Shown here in pieces: positions 24,719 through 33,816 of a stretch of DNA of 41,794 nt (the stretch's first letter is position 1; every line of letters begins with the position of its first letter). The notes under the pieces were generated by a model. That model ran no database searches, had not been told where the DNA came from, and worked only from the letters and a program-made list of their open reading frames with translations. The translations under genes were made by a program, and so were the position numbers. The DNA is taken from the NCBI GenBank assembly GCA_947303855.1, contig CAMYZO010000023.1, forward strand, positions 1 to 41,794. The letters run 5' to 3'. The DNA is from an uncultured Prevotellaceae bacterium. GTDB taxonomy: Bacteria; Bacteroidota; Bacteroidia; Bacteroidales; Bacteroidaceae.

Positions 24719-27340
24719 TCAGTAGAGTACCTTCTTGCCACCGCTGACGTAGATGCCCTTTCGGACGTTCTTCACCTTGCGGCCCTGGAGGTCGTAAATG
24801 TCATGATTGCTTCTCGAACAGTCATCAATTTCTTTGATGGCGGACGCGTCGTTTACGATTTTCAGGGTCACTCGATCTGTCATTAGCTTTTTGCTACCGC
24901 AATATCCTTTAACGGTTAGCTCCAGTGTCTGATTGTGATAGGCCGCCGGCACCTTGCTCATGTCAAAGGGGATGGAGAAGCGCTGATTGACGGGGCTTAC
25001 AGCCAAAGAGTCGTGCGTATAGACCAGCTCCCCTTCGTCGAATACCTCCACATCGTCTTTTCCGGTGTCTAATGTATTCAGCATGTACATGAGTCGGAGC
25101 GTAGGCTTGGGGTAGCGCTCATCAGGTTGAATGTATGGGTAGCCGTATCGGCAGACACCGCTGAGATTGACGACCTCATCTGGACGGGGCTGGCTTTTGC
25201 TGCACTTGAGCTTGATGGCCATTTTGTCCGTCACATCGAAGTTGAATGTTCCTGACAAACGGCCTTGAGACGTCTCGAAATTCGACTCGTAGGCCACGGT
25301 GTATCGGCCAGGCTCCAGATTGCCATTCTTGAAGCCGATGGTGTCGCAGACGGCCATATAAGTGTTAGCCGTCGTTGGCTGTGCGAAGTTCAGCGCCTTG
25401 TTCTGCTGGCTTATCACCGTTCCTTCGGCGTTGGTGAGCGTATATTGGGCGTAGAGGTTGTCGGCGAACTGCTCTGCTCTGTAGGGGTAGCCTGTGGTGA
25501 AGAATGCTAAAAACTCGACTTCAAATTCTTTCGGGTTGCTTTCCGTGGGTAGGCGTAGGGCATGTTCGGGCGCGGCAGTAACGGTGAAGTCCTCTTTGTG
25601 GGTGTAGCCAGCAAAGGGGGCATTGACCACAATGCGGTATTCGCCTCCCTTATAGACAGAGAATTTCTGGGAAAAAGGCATGCTTACGGGCTCCGTGGTC
25701 GTGCTGGCCATGTCGAACAACTCACTCATTTCATACTGCATGTTGCTGGTGTTTTCATAGACAAGGTGACCGTTCTTGTCGTACAGCTCGAGGTACATAT
25801 CCTCTTTCTCCGGCTTGGGCAGGTCGGCGGGCAGGTCGGCCTTGCTGACGGAGAAGTTGACGGTGCTGACAAGCAGTCCGGGCACCAGCTCTTTGCCGCT
25901 GTATCTTTCACCTAATTTTGATCCTAACGGATACCGCTCTGTACAGGCCAGTGGGGCGGCCTCGCCCTTAAGGTATTTCCGTGTGGCTAACTGGTCGATA
26001 TCGTAATGGCTGATGACCAGCGGTATCTTGGTCTCGTACTGTACGGCTCCTTCGTAGCTCACCTCTAATTCCACCATGAGCTTACGCGGCAGGTCGTCAG
26101 TCTGGCCCTCATCTTTCTTGCCCATGAGGAAGATGTCCTTGACCGAGATGCTTGTCAGGTCGATGGGGATGTTCAGCGTCTCGTTCATGTGGCGTGTGGA
26201 AAGCGAGTCGTGAGCCAGGGTAATGGTGTCTTCGACAATGGCGATGTTTCTAACCACCATCGAGTCGAATGTCTCAGTGATTTTCAGCTCTTCGTTGTAG
26301 CGTTCGAACTGGCGGCTTACTGAGTCGGTGCGCCAGCCGCTGATGTAGTATCTCACGCGGACGGTGCTGACGGTGTCGTTTTCGCCCTTCCCGATGAAGG
26401 GGTAGCCGCGATCCAGTGAGAGCCGCAACATGGCCTGCTTGTCGGCGGTGTGGTCGTAAGCCGGCTTGTCGAACTCGTGTTTCACCCGCAGCGTGTCTTT
26501 CACGTTGATGACATAGTATCGCTCATTGTCGTCGCCCAGTGCCGTCCAGTTGTGCTTCAGCACGCCGAAGTACTTGCCTACGGGCAGCATGGTGTTGAGA
26601 GCGAGGCTGTCACGATGGGCTATCTTGTCCTTGTCGAGGTCCGTCATGCGGATGTCTTTCTTGACCTGCTTTACCAGTTCTCCGGGGGTGTCGTCCTGAT
26701 TGGCTTTAAAGATGCTCAGTTCGCCTTTCTCGTCACCTTTCATGATGGAGGCGACATAGGGATAGCCCGTGTTGAAATAGATGTTCATTTTCAGCTCGTT
26801 GCCGGTCTTGAGCTCGGTGTCGCCATACGCTCTGATTGACGGTTCGTCAATCACGTCAACCAGGGCATCGTAAAGGAGTCCTTCCTTGTCGATGCCCTGC
26901 TTTAAGTGGTAACAGCCGCCGAGGTGCAGTGGTGTTGACAAGGTGTTGTGAGTGTGCGACTTGTCAGTGTAGTAGCAGTCATCCAAAATCTCGAAGGTCT
27001 TCTTCTGGTTGTAGTTGGCCTCCTTCACAACCTGGCCGTAATAGGTAGAGAGGCTGTTGTACAGTGTGGCGTCAGTGGGAGGGTCGAAGTTGATGTGGTC
27101 GGTCGTCATGATGACCATCATCTGTAGCGTACCAGCCTTCAGCTTGCCGTTGTTATCCCAGGGCATCAGACGGCCGTAGTTGTCCCATACGCTGGCAGTC
27201 TGGTTTCTTACCATCAGTGTCAGGCCCGGATACTTGTCTGATGTCAAACGAAAGGAGTTTTCCGGCAACACCGTCTGCCCCCGGAGCAGAGTGCCCGGGA
27301 GCAGCAGCGATAGTGTTGCAATGGATTTAAGAATATTCAT
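24719..27340 (-). CDS. Large secreted protein with C-terminal KGIY tail
   Basis: ATG 27338-27340 gives an 873-aa product with a signal peptide (IATLSLLLPGTLLRGQ); an upstream reading to 27388 lacks one. I recognise no family. The sequence is rich in beta-strand patterns consistent with several Ig-like domains. Near the C-terminus stand IYDLQGRKV and KGIYVSGGKKVLY, the tail shared with other secreted proteins here. The gene is 16 nt downstream of the lipoprotein gene and belongs to the SusC-led operon. Confidence 0.75.
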   Translation of the reverse strand: MNILKSIATLSLLLPGTLLRGQTVLPENSFRLTSDKYPGLTLMVRNQTASVWDNYGRLMPWDNNGKLKAGTLQMMVIMTTDHINFDPPTDATLYNSLSTYYGQVVKEANYNQKKTFEILDDCYYTDKSHTHNTLSTPLHLGGCYHLKQGIDKEGLLYDALVDVIDEPSIRAYGDTELKTGNELKMNIYFNTGYPYVASIMKGDEKGELSIFKANQDDTPGELVKQVKKDIRMTDLDKDKIAHRDSLALNTMLPVGKYFGVLKHNWTALGDDNERYYVINVKDTLRVKHEFDKPAYDHTADKQAMLRLSLDRGYPFIGKGENDTVSTVRVRYYISGWRTDSVSRQFERYNEELKITETFDSMVVRNIAIVEDTITLAHDSLSTRHMNETLNIPIDLTSISVKDIFLMGKKDEGQTDDLPRKLMVELEVSYEGAVQYETKIPLVISHYDIDQLATRKYLKGEAAPLACTERYPLGSKLGERYSGKELVPGLLVSTVNFSVSKADLPADLPKPEKEDMYLELYDKNGHLVYENTSNMQYEMSELFDMASTTTEPVSMPFSQKFSVYKGGEYRIVVNAPFAGYTHKEDFTVTAAPEHALRLPTESNPKEFEVEFLAFFTTGYPYRAEQFADNLYAQYTLTNAEGTVISQQNKALNFAQPTTANTYMAVCDTIGFKNGNLEPGRYTVAYESNFETSQGRLSGTFNFDVTDKMAIKLKCSKSQPRPDEVVNLSGVCRYGYPYIQPDERYPKPTLRLMYMLNTLDTGKDDVEVFDEGELVYTHDSLAVSPVNQRFSIPFDMSKVPAAYHNQTLELTVKGYCGSKKLMTDRVTLKIVNDASAIKEIDDCSRSNHDIYDLQGRKVKNVRKGIYVSGGKKVLY

Positions 27341-27356
27341 TGTCGTTAGAGGGTAA

Positions 27357-27986
27357 TTATTCCAAGGTGACTTGGGCGGAGCCGGCATCGCGGCCGTTCC
27401 AGCGTGTCAGGATTTCTGCGAATTTATCAGCAGGTATGCCGAAGGAAGCTGTGACGCTCAGGCTGCCGTTCAATGCACTTGCCGAGTCATCTCTGCCAGT
27501 GCCACTGATGCGTTTGGCTGAACAGATGACGCAGGGCTGTACCATGTTGGTCTTCCCGGTAGGAACGGTGTAATCGGTGCGTGTCACGATGGAACTGTTG
27601 TAGGTAAATGTCTTGCCAGCAGGCACTTTGAACGTAATGTTGCGTACAATGACGTCGTCAATCAGTTTGTTGGTCTCTTCGTTAGCGCGAATGAACATGG
27701 TGGCTTTCTCATAGAGAATCTTCGCCTCATTGCTGAGCGCCTGGCTCTGGTCGCCCTCTTTCACGAGGATGCTCTCAGACTTGCCGTCGGCGTCGGTGTA
27801 GTTGACCTTCAGTTGGAGGTAAGGTGTCGAGCAGCGTGGCAGCAAGGCAGCGAGGGTTACCTCGTATGTGTTTGCTGCTGAGGGTGACGAGCCCTTGTCG
27901 TCATCATCACTGCCACAAGCGGTTAATACTGTTGTTGAGCCGCAAAGAACGATGGCGACCATCATCCATAATAGATTCTTTTTCAT
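27357..27986 (-). CDS. Surface-type lipoprotein of the SusC/SusD operon
   Basis: ATG 27984-27986 gives 209 aa with the lipobox LTAC (Cys24) followed by GSDDDDKGSS. The cluster of acidic residues right after the Cys resembles the lipoprotein export signal that sends Bacteroidetes lipoproteins to the cell surface. The remaining sequence has no family I recognise. Its place between two secreted proteins in the same operon suggests it is a surface accessory of the SusC/SusD system. Confidence 0.75.
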   Translation of the reverse strand: MKKNLLWMMVAIVLCGSTTVLTACGSDDDDKGSSPSAANTYEVTLAALLPRCSTPYLQLKVNYTDADGKSESILVKEGDQSQALSNEAKILYEKATMFIRANEETNKLIDDVIVRNITFKVPAGKTFTYNSSIVTRTDYTVPTGKTNMVQPCVICSAKRISGTGRDDSASALNGSLSVTASFGIPADKFAEILTRWNGRDAGSAQVTLE

Positions 27987-28029
27987 GTTGTGTAAAAAAA
28001 TTAAGTAAAACAATAAATAAACAAGAGAC

Positions 28030-28797
28030 TTAGAAGACGGCCTTCTTGCCGTTCACAATATAAATGCCTTTGCGGAGTCCTTCCACTTTTCCGTTGCGCC
28101 GCAACAAGACACCGTTAAGGGTATGCACGTTGCCGGCATTGGTGTTGGAACGGGCCTCGGTAATGCCTGCAGCCCCGTTGCGGGGTAATAGCCAGAAGTC
28201 AATCCAGTGCAGGTAGGTCTGGCCAGTACATGCTGGCAGACTCCATTCGACGGAGTCGCCAATCCAGCATTCAAAAGTGGTGGGAATCTGTTTGCCGTCC
28301 ACCCAGTTAAAGCCTTCGCGGGTCTTTACACTGTCCTTGCCCCAGACATGCTGGTTGTTGGTGTTTTTCTCGTCAGAGTACAGGCTGCCGCTGGACCATC
28401 GTCTGTAGGTCTCAAAGGCCACCTTCTCCATCCACATGCTGGGTGGAGCGATGAAGGTCATTTTAGAGCCTGTGCGAGTCATCAAGATGGTTTTCACCTT
28501 GTCGCCGTCATCAGGGTCTTCACCTCTGACCAGTGCATTGTCATAATCGGTCAGTTTGTAGTTCGACGGCGTGAGCACCATCTTGAGCTGTTCGCCGTTG
28601 ACATCGACGGTAAACGTCTGGTCTGCAGTGAAAACACCGTTTTCGTCAGCGTAGTTGGACCATCCTTTCATGGCGCTGACGGGAAGGCCCCAGGGGTTCT
28701 CGTTAAAGTTCATCTGTACGTAGACGGCATCGGGGCTCTGTGCGGCAGCAGTGATAGCCGAAAAGGCTAAAGCCACCATGATGTAGAATTTTTTCAT
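28030..28797 (-). CDS. Secreted protein of the SusC/SusD operon with KGIY tail
   Basis: ATG 28795-28797 gives 255 aa, beginning with a signal peptide (FYIMVALAFSAITAAAQ). The body has many aromatic residues (NENPWGLPVSAMKGWSNYA, WIDFWLLPRN), which suggests a beta-sandwich binding module. The end is NGKVEGLRKGIYIVNGKKAVF, the shared C-terminal tail. No catalytic motif is visible. It follows SusD by 59 nt, where SusE/SusF-type accessory proteins often sit, but it lacks a lipobox and no similarity to SusE/F is evident. Confidence 0.7.
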   Translation of the reverse strand: MKKFYIMVALAFSAITAAAQSPDAVYVQMNFNENPWGLPVSAMKGWSNYADENGVFTADQTFTVDVNGEQLKMVLTPSNYKLTDYDNALVRGEDPDDGDKVKTILMTRTGSKMTFIAPPSMWMEKVAFETYRRWSSGSLYSDEKNTNNQHVWGKDSVKTREGFNWVDGKQIPTTFECWIGDSVEWSLPACTGQTYLHWIDFWLLPRNGAAGITEARSNTNAGNVHTLNGVLLRRNGKVEGLRKGIYIVNGKKAVF

Positions 28798-28856
28798 AAG
28801 CAATGATTATTTGTTTTTATTCATATTGTTCGTCATCAGAAAAAGCGTAGTTGTGT

Positions 28857-30341
28857 TCAGTTCCTCTCGTCAGTATTCAGCGTCAGGTTTGGGTTCTTGT
28901 CGCGGGCCGAATGCGGGAATGGAATAATGTACATGCGCGAGTTTGGCTGCAGGGTGTAGGTCTGCTGCGGATAGGCTGCACTGATGTTCACTACGGGGAA
29001 CACATGGGTAACGGTCTTTTGGTATTCCGGTTCGATGTTCAGGCGCTTCAGGTCGAAGAAGCGGTGGAAGCCGAACAGCAGTTCTTTGCGGCGTTCCTTG
29101 ATAATGAGCTTTACCATTTCAGTTTGTGAACTTGGCGTGGCAATGTCAGTATTCCCTCCGGCAATGCGCTTGGCGCGCAGGGTGTTCAGCAGTTGGACGG
29201 CTTTGCCGATATTGTTTAGTCGGGCTTCTGCCTCGGCCTGTATCAGATACACCTCAGGTGTTCTCATGCCAACAGTGGCATACATGAACTTGGAGTTTTG
29301 AACCGTGGGAATCCACATGTCGGCACCTGAGCCGGTGTCAAACCAAGTAGTGGGCTGTCCGGATTCCATGAAGAAAAGAGTGTAGCGGAGGTCTTTCTTT
29401 TCCTCCTCATAGAGGGCTATGAGCTCCGGACTGATGATGCCGTAGGTATAGAGTATGGCTTGCTCGTTGTTCCATCCGCTGCCTATCCACATGTAGCTGA
29501 GCACTTCGGGATTACGGTCGTCGCCGTATTTGTCGCCATAGTTTTTGTCGAGTATGCCTCGGCGGTAAGCGTTAATTTCGTTATAGTCCACCAGTGCATC
29601 GTTCAAGGCCAGCGACTTCTCTGCTGCATCACGGGCTTTCTGCCAGTCGCGGTGGTGCAGATAGACCTGAGCCAGCAGACCGTAGCCGTAGGCACGGTTG
29701 GGGTGGTAGATGTTCTGGGGCTTGGCTTGGAGCTGAGGAACGGCATCCTCCAGTTCGGCAATGATGAAGTTGTAGACCTCATCGACCGTCGCTTTCGCCG
29801 GTGTCTGTTCCAAGTCGCTTGCCGTCACGATACACACGCCGCCGTCGGTCTTGGCGGTTGCCGGGTCATAGGCTTTGGCAAAGGTGTTGACAGCCAGGAA
29901 GTGGTCCCAGGCACGGAACACGCGGGCCTCGGCCTTGGCCAGCGTCTTGATGTCCTGTGTGCCCTCGGCTGCGTCAATGTTGTTAATGATGAGGTTGGAG
30001 CGCAGGATGTAGGCATACATGTTCTCGTAGAGGTTGTTGTCGCCAAACAGCGTGCGGTCGGCCTGCTCATTGAACGTGAAATTGATGCCATTGGCCGAGA
30101 GGTTCTCGTAGCCGATGATGTTCGACTCCTTTGCCCACAGTTCGTCCGTGAGGAAAGCAAACGACGAGGGGTAGTACGAGCGCATGGGGTTGACGATAAG
30201 TTCGTAGTACTGACGGGCTGAGTCGATGGTGACGGCCCCCTTGGGGGTGATGTCGATGTAGCTGTCGCAGGAGGAGACCCCCACCCAGCCTCCCCCTATA
30301 AGGGGGAGGAGTGATATGATATGGCGGAAAAGGCTTTTCAT
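28857..30341 (-). CDS. SusD/RagB-family nutrient-binding lipoprotein
   Basis: SusD-like proteins are lids on SusC transporters at the cell surface. The product from ATG 30339-30341 is 494 aa; a second ATG at 30351-30353 is possible. The lipobox is VSSC with Cys25, followed by DSYIDITPKG, the standard SusD N-terminus. TPR-like helices follow (DHFLAVNTFAKAYDPATA, YGYGLLAQVYLHHRDWQKA), and the C-terminal block has KLIIKERRKELLFGFHRFFDLKRL. A palindromic repeat (30277-30309) forms part of the signal peptide, encoding about residues 11-22. The gene follows susC. Confidence 0.93.
   Translation of the reverse strand: MKSLFRHIISLLPLIGGGWVGVSSCDSYIDITPKGAVTIDSARQYYELIVNPMRSYYPSSFAFLTDELWAKESNIIGYENLSANGINFTFNEQADRTLFGDNNLYENMYAYILRSNLIINNIDAAEGTQDIKTLAKAEARVFRAWDHFLAVNTFAKAYDPATAKTDGGVCIVTASDLEQTPAKATVDEVYNFIIAELEDAVPQLQAKPQNIYHPNRAYGYGLLAQVYLHHRDWQKARDAAEKSLALNDALVDYNEINAYRRGILDKNYGDKYGDDRNPEVLSYMWIGSGWNNEQAILYTYGIISPELIALYEEEKKDLRYTLFFMESGQPTTWFDTGSGADMWIPTVQNSKFMYATVGMRTPEVYLIQAEAEARLNNIGKAVQLLNTLRAKRIAGGNTDIATPSSQTEMVKLIIKERRKELLFGFHRFFDLKRLNIEPEYQKTVTHVFPVVNISAAYPQQTYTLQPNSRMYIIPFPHSARDKNPNLTLNTDERN
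30277..30309 (-). repeat. REP-like palindromic element R1, inside the SusD signal peptide
   Basis: CCTCCCCCT pairs with AGGGGGAGG (9-bp stem at 30289-30297/30301-30309). It is preceded on the plus strand by CCCACCCAG, so on the minus strand the element reads stem-loop then GGGTGGG. It shares the layout of R2-R4 and encodes the residues just before the SusD lipobox. Confidence 0.8.
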
Positions 30342-30376
30342 GTTGTATGTCATTTTGATGATGTTTGGTATTTCTT

Positions 30377-30411
30377 CCTCCCCTCCCTTCGGGAGGGGTA
30401 GGGGGTGGGCT
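30377..30411 (+). repeat. REP-like palindromic element R2, at the susC stop
   Basis: CCCCTCCC pairs with GGGAGGGG (30380-30387/30391-30398, loop TTC) and is followed by TAGGGGGTGGGC. It ends 1 nt before the susC stop codon and is inverted relative to R1, 67 bp away. Confidence 0.85.
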
Positions 30412-30412
30412 T

Positions 30413-33400
30413 TTATAGCGTCGTCGAGAATCCTATGCTGATGGTCCTGGGCTGCTGCAGGGTGCGTGTGCCCGTCTTGACGGAGTACGACTCGGGGTCG
30501 ATGTCGTGGCCGGCAGCTGACCAGTAGAAGAGGTTGTTGACCTGCAGCGTCAGTCGCGTCTGTCCGATGCCAATCTTGTTGATGATGGCATCGGGCAGGT
30601 GGTACGACAGGTTGATGCTACGCATCTTCAGGTAGTTGGCCGAGCGTATCTGCTCGTCGGAGTAGCGCCACCATTCAGAGAACGTTGAGGCATACTGCTG
30701 GGCCACGCTGCCCGTGGGCATCTCGTAGTAGTGCTTCACGGTGTGGTCGTTCACGTGGTCGGTGAGCATCTGATAGGAGCTCATGTCGGCAGCGTCGAGG
30801 CGCAGCTTGTTGCCGCCGCTGAAGATGAAGAGCGTGTTCAGCTCCAGCTCGCGCCAGCGCAGGTTGAGGCTGAGCGAACCGGTGTGGATGGGAACGAAGG
30901 TGCCCATGTTTGCCAGTGCGCCGGTACCCTTCAGCGTTGACGATACGGTGACCTCTGTGGGGTTGCCGTCGGCATCGAACTTAGCCATCTCGTTGCCGTC
31001 GGCATCGAGGATGACAGGATAGCCGTTGACAATGCGGCTCAGGCGGAAGGCCCAGGCGGTGTTGTAGCTGGTGCCCTCTATGCGGTAGTTCTCGGGGGCG
31101 GTGATGAAGTTGGTGGCAATGTCGGTGGGGTTATGCTCTACGGTGAGCATCTTGTTCTTGTTGTAGGCGTAGTTCAGCGTGGCCTGCAGTCCCCAGTCCT
31201 TCGAGCGGATGATGTTTCCCGTCAGCGACAGTTCGATACCGCTGTTACGCATCTTGCCGTTGTTGATGACGCGCGAGGTGGCGCCCAGTGTGGTGTCTAA
31301 ATACTTGGTCACCAGCAGGTCGTCGCCCACACGGTTGTAGAACTCCAGCGAGCCGCTCAGCAGGTTGTTCAGCAGGCGGAAGTCCAGACCGATGTTAAAG
31401 GTCGAGGTCTTCTCCCACCGCAACTTCGGGTTGGGCAGGTTGTCGTCAGAGTAGCGCAGATACTGCGTGTTCGTGGGGTCGCTGTTCTCCGTGCGGTAGC
31501 GGGCCACGAAGTAGGTGGTGGAGCTCTGGTCGACGTTACCGTTGACACCGTAGGTGAGACGCAGCTTCAGGAAGTCGAGCCACGAGATGCCCTTCATGAA
31601 CTGCTCCTCGGAGATGTTCCAGCCGCCGCCGACAGACCACAGCGGGTGGTGCTGGTCGCGGGTGTCCAGTCCGAAGAGGTCGGCTTCGTCCCAGCGGATG
31701 CTGCCCGTGAGGTTGTAGCGGTATTTGTAGTTATAGCCAAAGTTGCCATAGAACGAGGCGTAGCGGTGGAAAATCTCCGCCTGTGAGGTGCTCAGGCCGC
31801 TCATGCGCTGTGTGCCGTCGGAGACCAGCGACTGCCATCCCTCGCTGTAGAGCGACTGCCAGTCCATGCGCACAGAGGTCAGTGCTGTGTCGTTGTAGCC
31901 GTACATCAGCTGTTCTATGAGCCGTGGTGAGCGGTTCTCGCGCAGTTCCAGACCCATGATGGCATTGATGTTATGCTGTGAGTTGAGGAAACTCTTGTCG
32001 AAGTTCAGCTGGTTGCGGAAGGTGTAGCGGCGCGAGTTGTTGGACCGCTGGTAGTAGCGTCCGCCGTCGGCCAGCAGGCAGGTGCCGTCCTGGTCGATGA
32101 AGGCGTTGTGGGTCATGCGCATCAGGTAGGTCGAGGCATCGTCGTATTGCTCGCTGCGGGTCTGTGCCCACTCATACTGGAACATGACGTTATAGCGGAA
32201 CCACTTCAGGAACTTGGCCTCCAGGTTAATAAAAGGTCGCATGCGCACGTTACGGTTTTTTGCTATGCTCTCGTCGAGAGCGTCGAGCACGTTGAATGAG
32301 AAGGGCATCATGCCCTCTACCTGCTGCTCCTCCACCTGGCGGATGCGTGTGCCGTTGAGCGAGCTGCCGGCGTAGCCACCAATGTTGACGTAGGGCGACA
32401 GCACTTTGTTGCCGTTAGCATCCTCGATGGCCGCATAGCGCTCCTGCATGGTGTAGCTGGTGTAGGAGCTGTTAGGCGACTGGCTGTTGGCGAATCGCGC
32501 ATCGATACCCAGTTTGATGTTGAGCCACTTGGCCAGTTTGAAGTTCGACTTCAGATAGACCGAGAAGATGTCGCTGTGGTCGTTCTTGATGCGGTTCTTG
32601 GCATGCTCGTAGTTGAACGAGGCGAAGTGGTTCGACTGCTGCGACTTCTGCGACAGCGAGATGTTGTAGCGCTGTGTGACGGCGGTGCGCCATACCAGGT
32701 CGCGGTATTGGCTGTAGTAGTCGCGCTGGCGCCACTGCTGCAGCGTCTGGTTGGCATCGGCCTCGCTGATACGCCCCTCGTCGCGGTCGCGATACAGCTG
32801 ATAGAGGGGTGAGTAGTAGTTGTTGCCGTACTGGCCAAACAGCGTGCTGACGTTGCCGGCACTGGCCACGCGTGCATTGTAGACATTGGTCTCGTAGTCG
32901 ATGATGTCGGAGGTGGAGGCGTAGTGCAGGGCGTCGAAGTTGGGCTTGGTAGAGATATACCAGTCGGCGTTGACGTTCACCGTGGTCTTGTCGGTCTTGC
33001 CCTGCTTGGTGGTGATGACGATGACGCCGTTGGCAGCCAGCGCACCATAGATACTGGCGGCGGCGGCATCCTTCAGCACCGTCACCGACTCCACGTCGTA
33101 GGGGTTAATCTCGCTGAGCTCCATGTTGGTAGCCATGTCGTCGACCACCAGCAGGGGCTTTGTGCCGATGCTGTTGGAGAAGGTGCCCACACCACGCAGG
33201 ATGGGGTTGCTCTCGCCCGTGTTGGGGTTGATGTCCATGCGCAGACCGGCCACCTGACCTTCTAAGGCAGATGTCAGGTCGCGGTGCATGATACGGTTCA
33301 GCTTGGTGGAGTCCACGAAGCCGAAGGCGGCTGTCGACCGCTCGCGGCTGAGCCGCTGGTAACCTGTTGACACCACCACGGTCTCGGCCAGCTGCGTGGT

Positions 33401-33688
33401 CTGGTCTTTGAGCGTGACGTCAAGCACCAGCTGGTTTTTGACGGCAGCCTGATAAGGCTCCATGCCCACATAGCGGAACATGAGCACGGCGTTGGGACTG
33501 TCGATGGTGATGCTGTAGCGCCCGTTCAGGTCAGTGACCGCACGGTGCTTGCCGTTCTTGATGCTGATGGTGACACCATAGAGAGGCTCGCCCTTCGAGT
33601 CGGTTACGGTGCCAGTCATGGTGCGCTGGGCGGCAGCTTCCACGATGGCCATAAGGAGAACCAAGATGGTTAGTAACAGTTTTCTCAT
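30413..33688 (-). CDS. SusC/RagA-family TonB-dependent transporter
   Basis: The 1091-aa protein is an outer-membrane TonB-dependent receptor. It starts with a signal peptide (LLLTILVLLMAIVEAAAQ). A carboxypeptidase-regulatory-like domain follows (TGTVTDSKGEPLYGVTISIKNGK), then the plug (AETVVVSTGYQRL, LRGVGTFSN, VESVTVLKDAAAASIYGALA). The long beta-barrel ends ISIGFSTTL. With SusD it imports a polymer that has been cut outside the cell. The substrate cannot be inferred, because no glycosidase or polysaccharide lyase accompanies the pair. It begins a six-gene leftward operon that runs to 20916. Confidence 0.95.
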   Translation of the reverse strand: MRKLLLTILVLLMAIVEAAAQRTMTGTVTDSKGEPLYGVTISIKNGKHRAVTDLNGRYSITIDSPNAVLMFRYVGMEPYQAAVKNQLVLDVTLKDQTTQLAETVVVSTGYQRLSRERSTAAFGFVDSTKLNRIMHRDLTSALEGQVAGLRMDINPNTGESNPILRGVGTFSNSIGTKPLLVVDDMATNMELSEINPYDVESVTVLKDAAAASIYGALAANGVIVITTKQGKTDKTTVNVNADWYISTKPNFDALHYASTSDIIDYETNVYNARVASAGNVSTLFGQYGNNYYSPLYQLYRDRDEGRISEADANQTLQQWRQRDYYSQYRDLVWRTAVTQRYNISLSQKSQQSNHFASFNYEHAKNRIKNDHSDIFSVYLKSNFKLAKWLNIKLGIDARFANSQSPNSSYTSYTMQERYAAIEDANGNKVLSPYVNIGGYAGSSLNGTRIRQVEEQQVEGMMPFSFNVLDALDESIAKNRNVRMRPFINLEAKFLKWFRYNVMFQYEWAQTRSEQYDDASTYLMRMTHNAFIDQDGTCLLADGGRYYQRSNNSRRYTFRNQLNFDKSFLNSQHNINAIMGLELRENRSPRLIEQLMYGYNDTALTSVRMDWQSLYSEGWQSLVSDGTQRMSGLSTSQAEIFHRYASFYGNFGYNYKYRYNLTGSIRWDEADLFGLDTRDQHHPLWSVGGGWNISEEQFMKGISWLDFLKLRLTYGVNGNVDQSSTTYFVARYRTENSDPTNTQYLRYSDDNLPNPKLRWEKTSTFNIGLDFRLLNNLLSGSLEFYNRVGDDLLVTKYLDTTLGATSRVINNGKMRNSGIELSLTGNIIRSKDWGLQATLNYAYNKNKMLTVEHNPTDIATNFITAPENYRIEGTSYNTAWAFRLSRIVNGYPVILDADGNEMAKFDADGNPTEVTVSSTLKGTGALANMGTFVPIHTGSLSLNLRWRELELNTLFIFSGGNKLRLDAADMSSYQMLTDHVNDHTVKHYYEMPTGSVAQQYASTFSEWWRYSDEQIRSANYLKMRSINLSYHLPDAIINKIGIGQTRLTLQVNNLFYWSAAGHDIDPESYSVKTGTRTLQQPRTISIGFSTTL

Positions 33689-33714
33689 ATAAAACTCTTT
33701 TCACAATTTTGCGG

Positions 33715-33722
33715 CAAAAATA
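33715..33722 (-). promoter_or_regulatory. Promoter -7 element of susC operon
   Basis: The minus strand reads TATTTTTG, fitting TAnnTTTG, 26 nt upstream of the susC ATG. No good -33 TTTG at the standard distance, suggesting a regulated promoter. Confidence 0.6.
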
Positions 33723-33766
33723 CAAAAAAAAATGTGGAACGGTGCACATAATCATTATTTTTTTTG

Positions 33767-33774
33767 TAATTTTG
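33767..33774 (+). promoter_or_regulatory. Divergent promoter -7 element of the LRR protein gene
   Basis: TAATTTTG fits TAnnTTTG, 42 nt upstream of the ATG at 33817. It is back to back with the susC promoter, 44 bp apart, so the two could share a regulator. Confidence 0.6.
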
Positions 33775-33816
33775 TGGCCGAATATACCTAATTAATAACT
33801 TAAAAACACTAATTGT

